From positions 140,013-204,012 of the forward strand of contig NZ_LMPT01000019.1 of the NCBI RefSeq assembly GCF_001424425.1: DNA of 64,000 nt, given 5' to 3'. The stretch is from Acidovorax sp. Leaf191 (lineage in GTDB: Bacteria; Pseudomonadota; Gammaproteobacteria; Burkholderiales; Burkholderiaceae_C). Positions 53,692 through 61,721 of the stretch are shown one piece after another. The notes under the pieces are model-generated. The model searched no databases. It was given only the letters and a program-made list of their open reading frames with translations, and had not been told where the DNA came from. The translations under genes were made by a program, and so were the position numbers. The first letter of the stretch is position 1, and every line of letters starts with the position of its first letter.

Positions 53692-54882
53692 TCAATGCGG
53701 AAAACCGCCCCGCAGCAGCCGCACCGGCTCTGCATCCATGCGGCGAATGAGTGCCTGCAGTCCATCCGCCGCTGGCGCCGCAGCGCTGCCGCCACGGCTT
53801 GCCGGCGAACCGTCACCAGGCGCTGCCGCCGCGCTGGAGCGGCAGACCAGGTCGTCTTCCGACCACGCCGCCTGGCCGGGCGCACCCCGGGCGCGCAGCC
53901 AGCCTGCGCGGTCGACGATGAGCTGGTAGCCCGGCAGTTCTGCGGTCGGCACGCCCAGCACCAGGGCCAGTGCCTGCTGGGCGGCAGCCACCGCATCTGT
54001 GCCGCCCTGCGGCTGGCATTCGGCATCGCCCCCCGCGGGCAGACCCGCGACCAGCGTGACCAGGCGCGGGTCATCGGCCACGGCCGGCGCACCCTGCGAT
54101 GCGGCCACCACGCGCACGCGCTGGCCTGACAGGTCACGGCTGTGGCGCACCCGCCCCTGGCGGCATGCCACGGCCATGGCGGGCAGGCGCACAGGGCGGT
54201 CCCAGGTGCCAGACTCTCGCAGCATCTGTCCGGCCGCATGGGCCTGCAGGTAGTCCAGCACCTCCCAGATCTGATCGTCGCGCAGCGCATCGCCCACGCC
54301 GGGCATGGTCACCACACCGGCGCGGTTGTGCATGCCTTCGCGCACACGCCAGAAGAGTTCTCCGTCCAGCCGCTTCCACAGCAGCGCGCCGTTCAGGTTG
54401 GGCGGCCACTGCGCCAGTCGTGCGGCGTCCGGGCCTTCGCCGCGCCCATCGGTGCCGTGGCAGCGCACGCAGTGCTGCTGGTACACCGCCTGCCCGCGCA
54501 CGATGCCGGTGGCTTCAAAGCCGGTGGGTGACTGGTGCAGGCTGGTGGGCACGGCAGGCGCCAGCAGCAGGTGTGCCTGCGGCCACGGGGCCAGCACCAA
54601 GAGCGCGATGGCAGCGGCCCACAGCGGCATGCGGGCTCGCCGCCAGGGCAGCGACAGCCCCAGGGCCAACACCGCGGTGCCCGCGCACAGCAGCGACAGC
54701 AGCACGCGCCGGGCATGGCCGGCGTCCACCACCAGCATCTCCGCGGCGATGCGGTGGGCGAGCGGCCAGGCCGGCTGGCCATGGACATCGGGCGCCAGGC
54801 CCAGCAGGTGCAGCAGCGCGCGCAGGCCCTGCTGCGCGGCATGCAGGCCTTCGAGCAGGCCGTTCAACAGATCGGGAGACAA
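53692..54882 (-). CDS. Membrane-anchored c-type cytochrome
   Basis: This protein has about 396 residues. Two membrane helices (about 58-78 and 84-102) are followed by a class I cytochrome c domain with heme site CVRCH (138-142) and a likely methionine ligand in VVTMPGVGD. A further domain of about 160 residues follows with no recognised family. The start is uncertain: TTG 54882 is the best start after the upstream ATPase stop, as no ATG precedes the helices. It is last in the ABC operon and may accept electrons from sulfur oxidation. Confidence 0.75.
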   Translation of the reverse strand: MSPDLLNGLLEGLHAAQQGLRALLHLLGLAPDVHGQPAWPLAHRIAAEMLVVDAGHARRVLLSLLCAGTAVLALGLSLPWRRARMPLWAAAIALLVLAPWPQAHLLLAPAVPTSLHQSPTGFEATGIVRGQAVYQQHCVRCHGTDGRGEGPDAARLAQWPPNLNGALLWKRLDGELFWRVREGMHNRAGVVTMPGVGDALRDDQIWEVLDYLQAHAAGQMLRESGTWDRPVRLPAMAVACRQGRVRHSRDLSGQRVRVVAASQGAPAVADDPRLVTLVAGLPAGGDAECQPQGGTDAVAAAQQALALVLGVPTAELPGYQLIVDRAGWLRARGAPGQAAWSEDDLVCRSSAAAAPGDGSPASRGGSAAAPAADGLQALIRRMDAEPVRLLRGGFPH

Positions 54883-54905
54883 TGGAGAAAACCGGCGCTC
54901 CGTGG

Positions 54906-55754
54906 TTACCAGCTCGCGTCCAGCCCCAGCAACGCCAGCGCCTCGTGGCGCAGTGCGGCCAGGCGCGCGTCGCCGCGGTGGCGCGGGTACGGCAGGTCGT
55001 TGACCAGCACCTGCTTCACACGGGCCGGCCGGTCGGAGAAGACCACCACGCGCTGCGCCATGAAGAGCGCCTCTTCCACATCGTGCGTGACCAGCAGGGC
55101 CGAGAACCCCGTGCGCTGCCACAGCTGCACCAGCTCGGTCTGCATCGTCAGCCGCGTGAGCGAGTCGAGCTTGCCCAGGGGTTCATCCAGCACCAGCAGG
55201 CTGGGGTCGTTGACCAGCGCACGCGCCAGCGCCACGCGCTGCGCCATGCCGCCCGACAGCTGGTGCGGAAAAGCCTTGGCAAAGTCCTGCAGGCCGACCA
55301 GGGCCAGCGCCTCGTCCACCCGGTGGCGCTGCGCCTTGAGGATGCCCCGCGCCTGCAGGCCCAGGGCCACGTTGTCCCACACCGTGCGCCACGGGAAGAG
55401 CGTGGGGTCCTGGAACACCACGATGCGCGACGGGTCGGGCTCGGTGATGGGTGCGCCGTCCTGCAGCAGCTCGCCGGTGGTGGCGGGCTCCAGACCCGCC
55501 ACCAGGCGCAGCAGCGTGCTCTTGCCGCAGCCGCTGGGGCCCAGCAGCGCGACGAATTCGCCGGGCGCAATCGACAAGTCCAGCTCGTCGATGACATGCA
55601 GCGGGCCGGCGGGCAGGTCGAACCAGTGGCTGACATTGCGCACGTCTATCCGTGCTCCTTTACTTTCGGGCACATCGATGCGTGCGCCTTGACCTGCAGG
55701 CACGTCGATGCGTGCACCCTCCGGCACGGTGGGGGTTGCCACGGAACTCACCAT
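54906..55754 (-). CDS. ABC transporter ATP-binding protein, SsuB/TauB type
   Basis: This is a 282-residue ATPase. Walker A GPSGCGKST, Q-loop VFQDPTLFPWRT, signature LSGGMAQRVALARA, Walker B LLVLDEPLGKLD and the H-loop LLVTHDVEEAL are intact. The N-terminus carries three copies of GARIDV(P) in a row before the domain proper, which is unusual. ATG 55754 overlaps the permease stop. It energises the adjacent permease. Confidence 0.92.
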   Translation of the reverse strand: MVSSVATPTVPEGARIDVPAGQGARIDVPESKGARIDVRNVSHWFDLPAGPLHVIDELDLSIAPGEFVALLGPSGCGKSTLLRLVAGLEPATTGELLQDGAPITEPDPSRIVVFQDPTLFPWRTVWDNVALGLQARGILKAQRHRVDEALALVGLQDFAKAFPHQLSGGMAQRVALARALVNDPSLLVLDEPLGKLDSLTRLTMQTELVQLWQRTGFSALLVTHDVEEALFMAQRVVVFSDRPARVKQVLVNDLPYPRHRGDARLAALRHEALALLGLDASW

Positions 55755-56857
55755 TTCACCACCCCCTTTTGCCACGACAGCACGCGGTCGCGCAGCACGA
55801 ACAGCAGCGTGATCACGCCCGAGAACAGCAGCGCCATCACGATGAGCGCCGCATACATGTTGGGGTACGCCGCCCAGCCCTGCGCCCAGGTCAGGTACCA
55901 GCCCAGGCCCGCCTTCACGCCCAGCATCTCAGCCACCACCAGGGTGGAGAACGCGGCCCCGAGGCCCATGAACAGGCCCACGAACACCTGCGGCAGCGCT
56001 GCCGGAATGGCCACGCGCAGCACCAGGAACCAGGGCGATGCGCCCAGGGTGCGTGCCACGTCGTAGTAGTTCTTGTGCACCCCCGCCACGCCCGACCAGG
56101 TGAGGATGGCCACCGGAAAGGCCGTGCCCAGTGCGATCAGAAAGATGGCGGTAGACCAGCTGGACGGAAAGAAATAGAAGCTCACTGGCAACAGCGCAGT
56201 GGTGGGCACCGGGCCCAGGATGCGCAGCACCGGGTGGATCCAGTAGCTGGCCTGGCGCGACCAGCCGATCAGCACACCAGTGACGAAGCCCGCCACAGCG
56301 CCAATGGCGATGCCCAGCGCCAGCAGACGAACCGAGGCCACGGCGCTCTCCAGCAGCCGCGCCCAGTCGGTCACGTACACCTCGACCAGGCTTTGCGGCG
56401 GCGCAAAGAATGGCGGCGGCAGCGTGCCCAGCTTGGCGGTGAACACCTCCCACACCGCCAGACCGACGGCAATGGCCACCAGCCAAGGGCCTGCAGGCCG
56501 CAGCCGCTGGCCCACCGCACCCAGCACGCGGGGCGCCAAAGCCACCACCGCCAGCGCCAACGCAATGACTGCCGCACCGGCTGCGAACTCTTCGGTAAAC
56601 GCCCATTCGCTGAAACCCGCCGGCTTGTTGGGCCAGACATAGGTCAGCACGGCCAGCGCCCCCCAGGCCATGGCGGCGGCCAGCCCTGTCCACCAGAAAC
56701 GCTGGAAGGCATGGGCCGCCTTGAAGTCGGGCACGGCGGCAGGCCGGGCACTGATGGAGGCACGCGATGATGCGCCGGGCGCAGGCAGGGGTGGTGGCGA
56801 TGGCTTGGGGCTGATGCCCGGTGGCGCGCCCAGGATTTGGTCGGCAACAGTGCTCAT
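55748..56857 (-). CDS. ABC transporter permease, SsuC/TauC type with extended N-terminus
   Basis: This 369-residue inner-membrane permease is about 100 residues longer than SsuC. Residues 1-48 are a Pro/Ala/Ser-rich lead, 55-120 hold two extra helices, and the usual permease domain follows with the EAA-like motif DVARTLGASPWFLVLRVAIP. It is encoded between the receptor and ATPase genes. The substrate is inferred to be an organosulfur compound from the divergent thiol dioxygenase gene. Confidence 0.9.
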   Translation of the reverse strand: MSTVADQILGAPPGISPKPSPPPLPAPGASSRASISARPAAVPDFKAAHAFQRFWWTGLAAAMAWGALAVLTYVWPNKPAGFSEWAFTEEFAAGAAVIALALAVVALAPRVLGAVGQRLRPAGPWLVAIAVGLAVWEVFTAKLGTLPPPFFAPPQSLVEVYVTDWARLLESAVASVRLLALGIAIGAVAGFVTGVLIGWSRQASYWIHPVLRILGPVPTTALLPVSFYFFPSSWSTAIFLIALGTAFPVAILTWSGVAGVHKNYYDVARTLGASPWFLVLRVAIPAALPQVFVGLFMGLGAAFSTLVVAEMLGVKAGLGWYLTWAQGWAAYPNMYAALIVMALLFSGVITLLFVLRDRVLSWQKGVVKW

Positions 56858-57057
56858 GTCAGGTCCAGTGGTGTGGGTTCATCACGGTGAATGCTTCTTC
56901 GCTGCAGCGGTGCGTAGCGGTGCGATGGGGGCGCGGCCCATGCCAGGGCAGCCGGGCAAGGGCCGCCCCGCAGCGAGGGCTGCGTTCCCCTGCCCGCAGT
57001 GCAACGCACTGCGAGAGCGGGGGGATGGCGCGCAGCGACTCAGCGGGGTGCTCCCTG

Positions 57058-58086
57058 CTAAGCCAGCACGTCTGCGTGCACGTGCGCCGCAAAGCGTGCC
57101 GGGTCGGTCGAGGGCTTGAGCACGTTCACCAGCTTGAAGTCGCGCGCGTAGAACTCGATCTCCTGGCGTAGCGCCGTGCCCACCGGGTGGCTGCGGTGCG
57201 TGAGCGTGCCCAGCACGGCGCGCAGGTCTTCCTGCGGCACTTTGGAATACGGACTGAAAATGCGCGCGGTCTCGTTGGGGTTGTCGGCCACGAAGTCCGA
57301 CGCCTCGATGATGGCGCGCGTGAGCGCCGCTGCCGTGCCCTTGTCGTTGCGCACCATGGCGCCGCTCACGCCCAGCACGCAGCAGGTCTTGGCGGCGTAC
57401 TCGCCCGACAGGTTCGAGGCCAGGTCCACCAAGCCCTTGGTGCGGCGCTGGATGAGCAGCAGGTTGGGGTCCCCGTCGGCAATGGCCTGGGCCTCGCCTT
57501 TTTCCACGGCCAGGCCCAGCATGTCGCCGGGGAACTGGCGCCAGGTCACGTCTTTGTCGGGGTGGAGGCCGGCCTTGGTCAGCAGCACGGCAAAGAAGTT
57601 CTTGCCCGGGCTGTTGAGGTCCGACACGGCAATGGTCTTGCCCTTGAGCTTTTGCAGGCTGGTCACGCCCGCCGCCTCATACCCCACCAGGCGCGAGCAG
57701 CCGCCGTGCGAGCTGCCCACCAGCTTCACATCGAAGCCCGACTCCAGCGGCTTGATCCAGCGGTGGATCATGCCCACGCCGGCATCGGCCTTGGACGTGG
57801 CGATGGTCTCCAGCAACTGGTCGGTGGAGCCCGCAAAATTGATGAGCTCGACCTTGAGGCCGTGCTTTTCAAAAATGCCGCGCTCCACCGCCACGGGCGC
57901 GGCCGACAGGCAGATCGCGTTGGCGTTCCAGGCCAGCTTCACCTCGCGCAGCTTGCCGGCCGCCAGCACCTGGCTGCCCACCACGCCGGACGCTGCCACC
58001 ACGCTGGCGCCACCGGCCACGCGCAGCAACTGCCGGCGCGACCACTGCGTGCCTGCTCCCCCCAGAATAGGGCCCTTGTCGTTCAT
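57058..58086 (-). CDS. Sulfonate/taurine-type ABC transporter substrate-binding protein
   Basis: This is a 342-residue receptor. A twin-arginine signal (SRRQLLRVAGGASVVAASGV) precedes the SsuA-like core (AAPVAVERGIFEKHGLKVEL, LKGKTIAVSDLNSPGKNFFA, ETARIFSPYSKVPQEDLRAV). It is the first gene of the receptor-permease-ATPase-cytochrome operon, with shared element D 83 bases upstream. A 200-base gap with no recognised feature separates it from the permease gene. ATG 58086 starts the signal peptide. Confidence 0.9.
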   Translation of the reverse strand: MNDKGPILGGAGTQWSRRQLLRVAGGASVVAASGVVGSQVLAAGKLREVKLAWNANAICLSAAPVAVERGIFEKHGLKVELINFAGSTDQLLETIATSKADAGVGMIHRWIKPLESGFDVKLVGSSHGGCSRLVGYEAAGVTSLQKLKGKTIAVSDLNSPGKNFFAVLLTKAGLHPDKDVTWRQFPGDMLGLAVEKGEAQAIADGDPNLLLIQRRTKGLVDLASNLSGEYAAKTCCVLGVSGAMVRNDKGTAAALTRAIIEASDFVADNPNETARIFSPYSKVPQEDLRAVLGTLTHRSHPVGTALRQEIEFYARDFKLVNVLKPSTDPARFAAHVHADVLA

Positions 58087-58167
58087 GCTCTGCACCTCGT
58101 GTAATGAATAAGACCACGGTGATCCGCACCGCACTGCCCGCATTGAAGACGGCGCGGCCCGCGAAGA

Positions 58168-58198
58168 GAACGAAGAAAAACGGAGATGCATATGCAAA
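58168..58198 (-). promoter_or_regulatory. Shared sulfur-type upstream element D
   Basis: On the minus strand this reads TTTTGCATATGCATCTCC then GTTTTTCTTCGTTC. CTTCGTT lies 83 bases upstream of the receptor start at 58086. It overlaps the start of the divergent dioxygenase gene, so one site could serve both directions. Confidence 0.5.
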
Positions 58199-58902
58199 AG
58201 ATTCCACACACCCCCATGCCCGACGCTGGTGCAATAGACCCCATGAATGCCGTCGCCTCTACCGCCCTGCCGCTGCCCGCGTCCACCGCGACGCCCGCAG
58301 CACCCGACACCGCCCGCCTGCGCCACTTCGTGCAGCAACTGGCCGCCCTGGTGGACAGCGCGCCGCCCGAGCCCGAGCTGCTGGCACGCGGCGGCGCGCT
58401 GCTGGGCGCACTGGTGGCACACGACGACTGGCTGCCCGCTGCCTATGCGCAGCCCAGCCCCGAGCGCTACCAGCAGTACCTGTTGCATGCCGATGCGCTC
58501 GGCCGCTTCTCGGTGGTGAGCTTTGTGTGGGGCCCCGGCCAGGCCACGCCCATCCACGACCACACGGTGTGGGGCCTGATCGGCATGCTGCGCGGGTCCG
58601 AGGACTCGCAGGCGTTTGCCCGCACCGCCGACGGCCGCTGGGCGCCCCAGGGCTCGCCGCACCGCCTGCATCCCGGTGACGTGGATGCCGTGTCCCCCAC
58701 CATCGGCGACGTGCACCGGGTGAACAACGCGTGGGAGGGCCAGACGTCCATCAGCATCCACGTGTATGGCGCCAACATCGGCGCCGTGCAGCGCAGCGTG
58801 TACCTGGAAGACGGCTCGGCCAAGCCGTTCATCTCCGGCTACAGCAACGCCACGCTGCCCAATATCTGTGACCTGTCCCGCAACCCCGCCGCTGCTGCCT
58901 GA
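58186..58902 (+). CDS. Cysteine dioxygenase-family thiol dioxygenase
   Basis: This 238-residue cupin-type enzyme has the three-histidine iron site H124, H126 (PIHDHTVWG) and H177 (IGDVHRVNNAW). It adds O2 to a thiol to give a sulfinate. Bacterial relatives act on cysteine, 3-mercaptopropionate or mercaptosuccinate, and the sequence does not decide which. It is divergent from a sulfonate-type ABC operon and followed 37 bases later by a rhodanese, a typical thiol-degradation setting. ATG 58186 or the inner ATG 58192 may be used. Confidence 0.9.
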   Translation: MHMQKIPHTPMPDAGAIDPMNAVASTALPLPASTATPAAPDTARLRHFVQQLAALVDSAPPEPELLARGGALLGALVAHDDWLPAAYAQPSPERYQQYLLHADALGRFSVVSFVWGPGQATPIHDHTVWGLIGMLRGSEDSQAFARTADGRWAPQGSPHRLHPGDVDAVSPTIGDVHRVNNAWEGQTSISIHVYGANIGAVQRSVYLEDGSAKPFISGYSNATLPNICDLSRNPAAAA

Positions 58903-58939
58903 CCTTCCAGCACAGATCCAGCCTTCCAAGACTTCGCCC

Positions 58940-60544
58940 ATGACCGCTCCCGCCCTGCCCCAGACATCCGTCCTCCAGGTCCGCGAGGCCCTGCTCGCCC
59001 GCCATGAAATCGCCTTGCTCGACGTGCGCGAGGAAGACCCCTTCGCCCAAGGCCACCCGCTGTTCGCCGCCAACCTGCCCGCCAGCAAGATCGAGCTGGA
59101 GGCGTTCGCGCGCATACCGCGCCGCGACACCTTCATCGTGGTCTACGACGATGGCGAGGGCCTGGCCGAACCTGCCGCGCGCACGCTGCAGGCGCTGGGC
59201 TACACCGAGGTGAGCCTGCTCGCGCGCGGCCTGCAGGGCTGGCGCGATGCGGGGGGCGAGCTGTTCATCGACGTGAACGTGCCCAGCAAGTCCTTCGGCG
59301 AACTGGTGGAGGCCGAGCGCCACACGCCCTCGCTGGCGGCTGAAGAAGTGCAGGCGCTCATCGACGCCCAGGCCGACGTGGTGGTGCTGGACGCGCGCCG
59401 CTACGACGAGTACCACACCATGAACATTCCCACCGGCGTGAGCGTGCCCGGCGCCGAGCTGGTGCTGCGCGCGCAGGCGCTCGCGCCCAACCCGGCCACG
59501 CAGATCATCGTGAACTGCGCGGGCCGCACGCGCAGCATCATCGGCACGCAGTCGCTGGTGAACGCGGGCATCCCCAACCCCGTGGCCGCATTGCGCAACG
59601 GCACCATCGGCTGGCTGCTGGCCGGACAAACGCTGGAGCGCGGCGCCACGCGCCGCTTCGACCCCGCCGTGCATGCCGACCGCACCCGCGCCCCCGCACA
59701 GGCCCGGAACGTGGCCGACCGCGCCCGTGTGCAGCGCGCGCAGGCCGCCGACCTGGCCCGCTTTGCGGCCGAGGCCCGGCGCACCACCTACCTGCTGGAC
59801 GTGCGCACACCCGAAGAGTTTGCCGCGGGTCACCTGCCGGGCTTTCGCAACGCCCCCGGCGGCCAGCTGGTGCAGGAGACCGACCACACGGCCGCGGTGC
59901 GCGGCGCGCGGCTGGTGCTGGTGGACGACGACGGCGTGCGCGCCAACATGAGCGCATCGTGGCTGGCGCAGATGGGCTGGGAGGTGTGGGTGCTGGACGG
60001 CGCGCAGCCTGCCGACTTCACTGAAACCGGTGCCGTGGCCAACGCCGTGCCCGAGCCCGAAGGCCCCATCCGCTGGACCACGCCCGCGCAACTGGCCGCC
60101 TGGCTGAAAGACGAAAGCCCCGGCCACACCGCCGTGCTGGACCTGACCACCAGCGCCAACTACACGCTGCGCCACATCCCGGGCGCGTGGTTCGTGATCC
60201 GATCGCAACTGGCGCAGGCCTTGCAGTCCATTCCGAAGGCGCAGCGCTACGTGCTGACCTGCGGCAGCAGCCTGCTGGCCAAGTTCGCGGCGAAGGACCT
60301 GGAGCGTTTGACGGGCGGTGCCGAGGTCTTGGTGCTGGAAGGCGGCACGCTGGCCTGGATCGCCCAGGGCCTGCCGCTCGAACACGGCGAGACGCGCCTG
60401 GCCTCGCCCCGCATCGACCGCTACCGCCGGCCGTATGAAGGCACGGAGAGCCCGCGCGAAGCCATGCAGGCATATCTGGATTGGGAGTTCGGCCTGGTCG
60501 CGCAACTGGGGCGCGATGGCACCCATGGGTTTCAGGTGCTGTGA
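58940..60544 (+). CDS. Four-domain rhodanese-like sulfurtransferase
   Basis: This 534-residue protein has four rhodanese domains in a row. Domains 2 and 4 carry the active-site cysteine (VNCAGRTRSI, C193; LTCGSSLLAK, C441). Domains 1 and 3 have aspartate in its place (VVYDDGEGLA, D70; VLVDDDGVRA, D329). It would move sulfane sulfur or release sulfite from thiosulfate-like species made from thiols. It is co-directional with the thiol dioxygenase gene 37 bases upstream. There is no signal peptide. Confidence 0.9.
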   Translation: MTAPALPQTSVLQVREALLARHEIALLDVREEDPFAQGHPLFAANLPASKIELEAFARIPRRDTFIVVYDDGEGLAEPAARTLQALGYTEVSLLARGLQGWRDAGGELFIDVNVPSKSFGELVEAERHTPSLAAEEVQALIDAQADVVVLDARRYDEYHTMNIPTGVSVPGAELVLRAQALAPNPATQIIVNCAGRTRSIIGTQSLVNAGIPNPVAALRNGTIGWLLAGQTLERGATRRFDPAVHADRTRAPAQARNVADRARVQRAQAADLARFAAEARRTTYLLDVRTPEEFAAGHLPGFRNAPGGQLVQETDHTAAVRGARLVLVDDDGVRANMSASWLAQMGWEVWVLDGAQPADFTETGAVANAVPEPEGPIRWTTPAQLAAWLKDESPGHTAVLDLTTSANYTLRHIPGAWFVIRSQLAQALQSIPKAQRYVLTCGSSLLAKFAAKDLERLTGGAEVLVLEGGTLAWIAQGLPLEHGETRLASPRIDRYRRPYEGTESPREAMQAYLDWEFGLVAQLGRDGTHGFQVL

Positions 60545-60574
60545 GGGTGACGGTAACGGTGACCGAGCACGTTT

Positions 60575-60635
60575 GCTACAAAATCAATAGCTGCCAGCGC
60601 TTTCTGGTCAAGCGGTAGCAGGCAATTTTGATCTG
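60575..60635 (+). repeat. Dispersed intergenic hairpin repeat, copy 5
   Basis: GCTACAAAATCAATAGCTGC, CAGCGCTTTCTGGTCAAGCG, GTAGCAGGCAATTTTG. It is the most regular of the five copies. It lies between the convergent rhodanese and epimerase genes. Confidence 0.75.
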
Positions 60636-60657
60636 AACTTCGGGTTGCAGCCCCGCT

Positions 60658-61587
60658 TCAACCCGGCATCGATTCGTAGCGCCACTGCACCTTCAACTCC
60701 AGCGACTCCCCCTGCGCCAGCGTGCGCAGCCCCGGCTGCCCGGGCTGGTGGAACGCGTCGATGGGCTGGGTGATCGGCTCGAAGCAGAACGCCGCGCCCT
60801 GCGGCGGGCGGTAGATCAGGCAGTAGTGTTCCGACGCGCCACCGTCACGTTCGAAGTCCGGCATGCGGGCCGTCAGTTGCAAACCGCGCTCGGGCCACTC
60901 GATGCGGGCCGTGCCGCCCCAGCCGGTGTAGGCGTTGTCGATCAGGCTGCCGTTCGCAGGGATGCCCTCGCTCAGGTTCCAGCTGTCGGGAAACTGCGTG
61001 GTGTGCTGGGTCGGTATCGGGTCGCTGCCGCTGAGCCATACGGCCTCCACCGGCGCAGTGATGCGAGTGGACGGTGTGCGCGGGAACCACGGGTGCAGGC
61101 CCAGGCCATAGGGCATCGGCTGGGTGCCCAGGTGCCGCACCCGCAGGCTCTGGTCCAGGCCCCCATCCACCAGGCGGAAGGTCTGCACGCAGTCGTAGTC
61201 ATACGGGTTGCCGTCGAAGCGCTCAGAGCGCAGCGCCATCTCCAGCGTGTCGCTGGCCGGCTGGCTGATGGCCCAGGGCTGCAGCCAGCCATCGCCATGG
61301 ATGGGGTACGGCTCGCCAGCGCGGTTGGGCTGCATGGCATGGAACTGCCCGCCGTGCGAGAACCCGCCGCCGCTGATGCGGTTGGACCAGGGCACCATCG
61401 CGAACGACGCCAGCTTGTACAGGTCGGGCGTCTGGCCATCCCAGGGCCGCCACAGGTCAATGCGCTCGGGCGAGCCGCGCGGGTCATCGACCTGCCAGGC
61501 CGCGACGCTGCCGCCCAGGGTGGGAACCAGCCCCAGGTGCTGGTTGGCGTGGTGGAGCCAGACGATGGGGTGCGTGGCTTCGGTCAT
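60658..61587 (-). CDS. Aldose 1-epimerase-family protein
   Basis: This is a 309-residue mutarotase-fold protein. Conserved segments are SFAMVPWSNRISGGGFSHGG, the histidine regions YPIHGDGWLQPW and YGLGLHPWFPR, and the late glutamate in FCFEPITQPIDAFH. It interconverts sugar anomers. ATG 61587 is chosen; a longer frame upstream is a shadow. With the lactonase and SDR genes it forms a sugar-oxidation set. Confidence 0.88.
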   Translation of the reverse strand: MTEATHPIVWLHHANQHLGLVPTLGGSVAAWQVDDPRGSPERIDLWRPWDGQTPDLYKLASFAMVPWSNRISGGGFSHGGQFHAMQPNRAGEPYPIHGDGWLQPWAISQPASDTLEMALRSERFDGNPYDYDCVQTFRLVDGGLDQSLRVRHLGTQPMPYGLGLHPWFPRTPSTRITAPVEAVWLSGSDPIPTQHTTQFPDSWNLSEGIPANGSLIDNAYTGWGGTARIEWPERGLQLTARMPDFERDGGASEHYCLIYRPPQGAAFCFEPITQPIDAFHQPGQPGLRTLAQGESLELKVQWRYESMPG

Positions 61588-61666
61588 GGGCAGGCTTTCT
61601 TGAAATGGAGACGTTGAAGGGTGCACAAGGCAAGGCAGGGGAACTGCGGCCCGCTTGCCATGCTGC

Positions 61667-61696
61667 GCGATGCGATGCGGTGCGATGCGGTGGGGT
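61667..61696 (+). repeat. Pentanucleotide tandem repeat (GCGRT-type, six units)
   Basis: GCGAT, GCGAT, GCGGT, GCGAT, GCGGT and GGGGT lie in the 134-base gap between lactonase stop and epimerase start. The 5-base period matches the repeat at 24406-24455. Confidence 0.7.
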
Positions 61697-61721
61697 GCAG
61701 GGCTGCACGCCGCCGCCTCGG

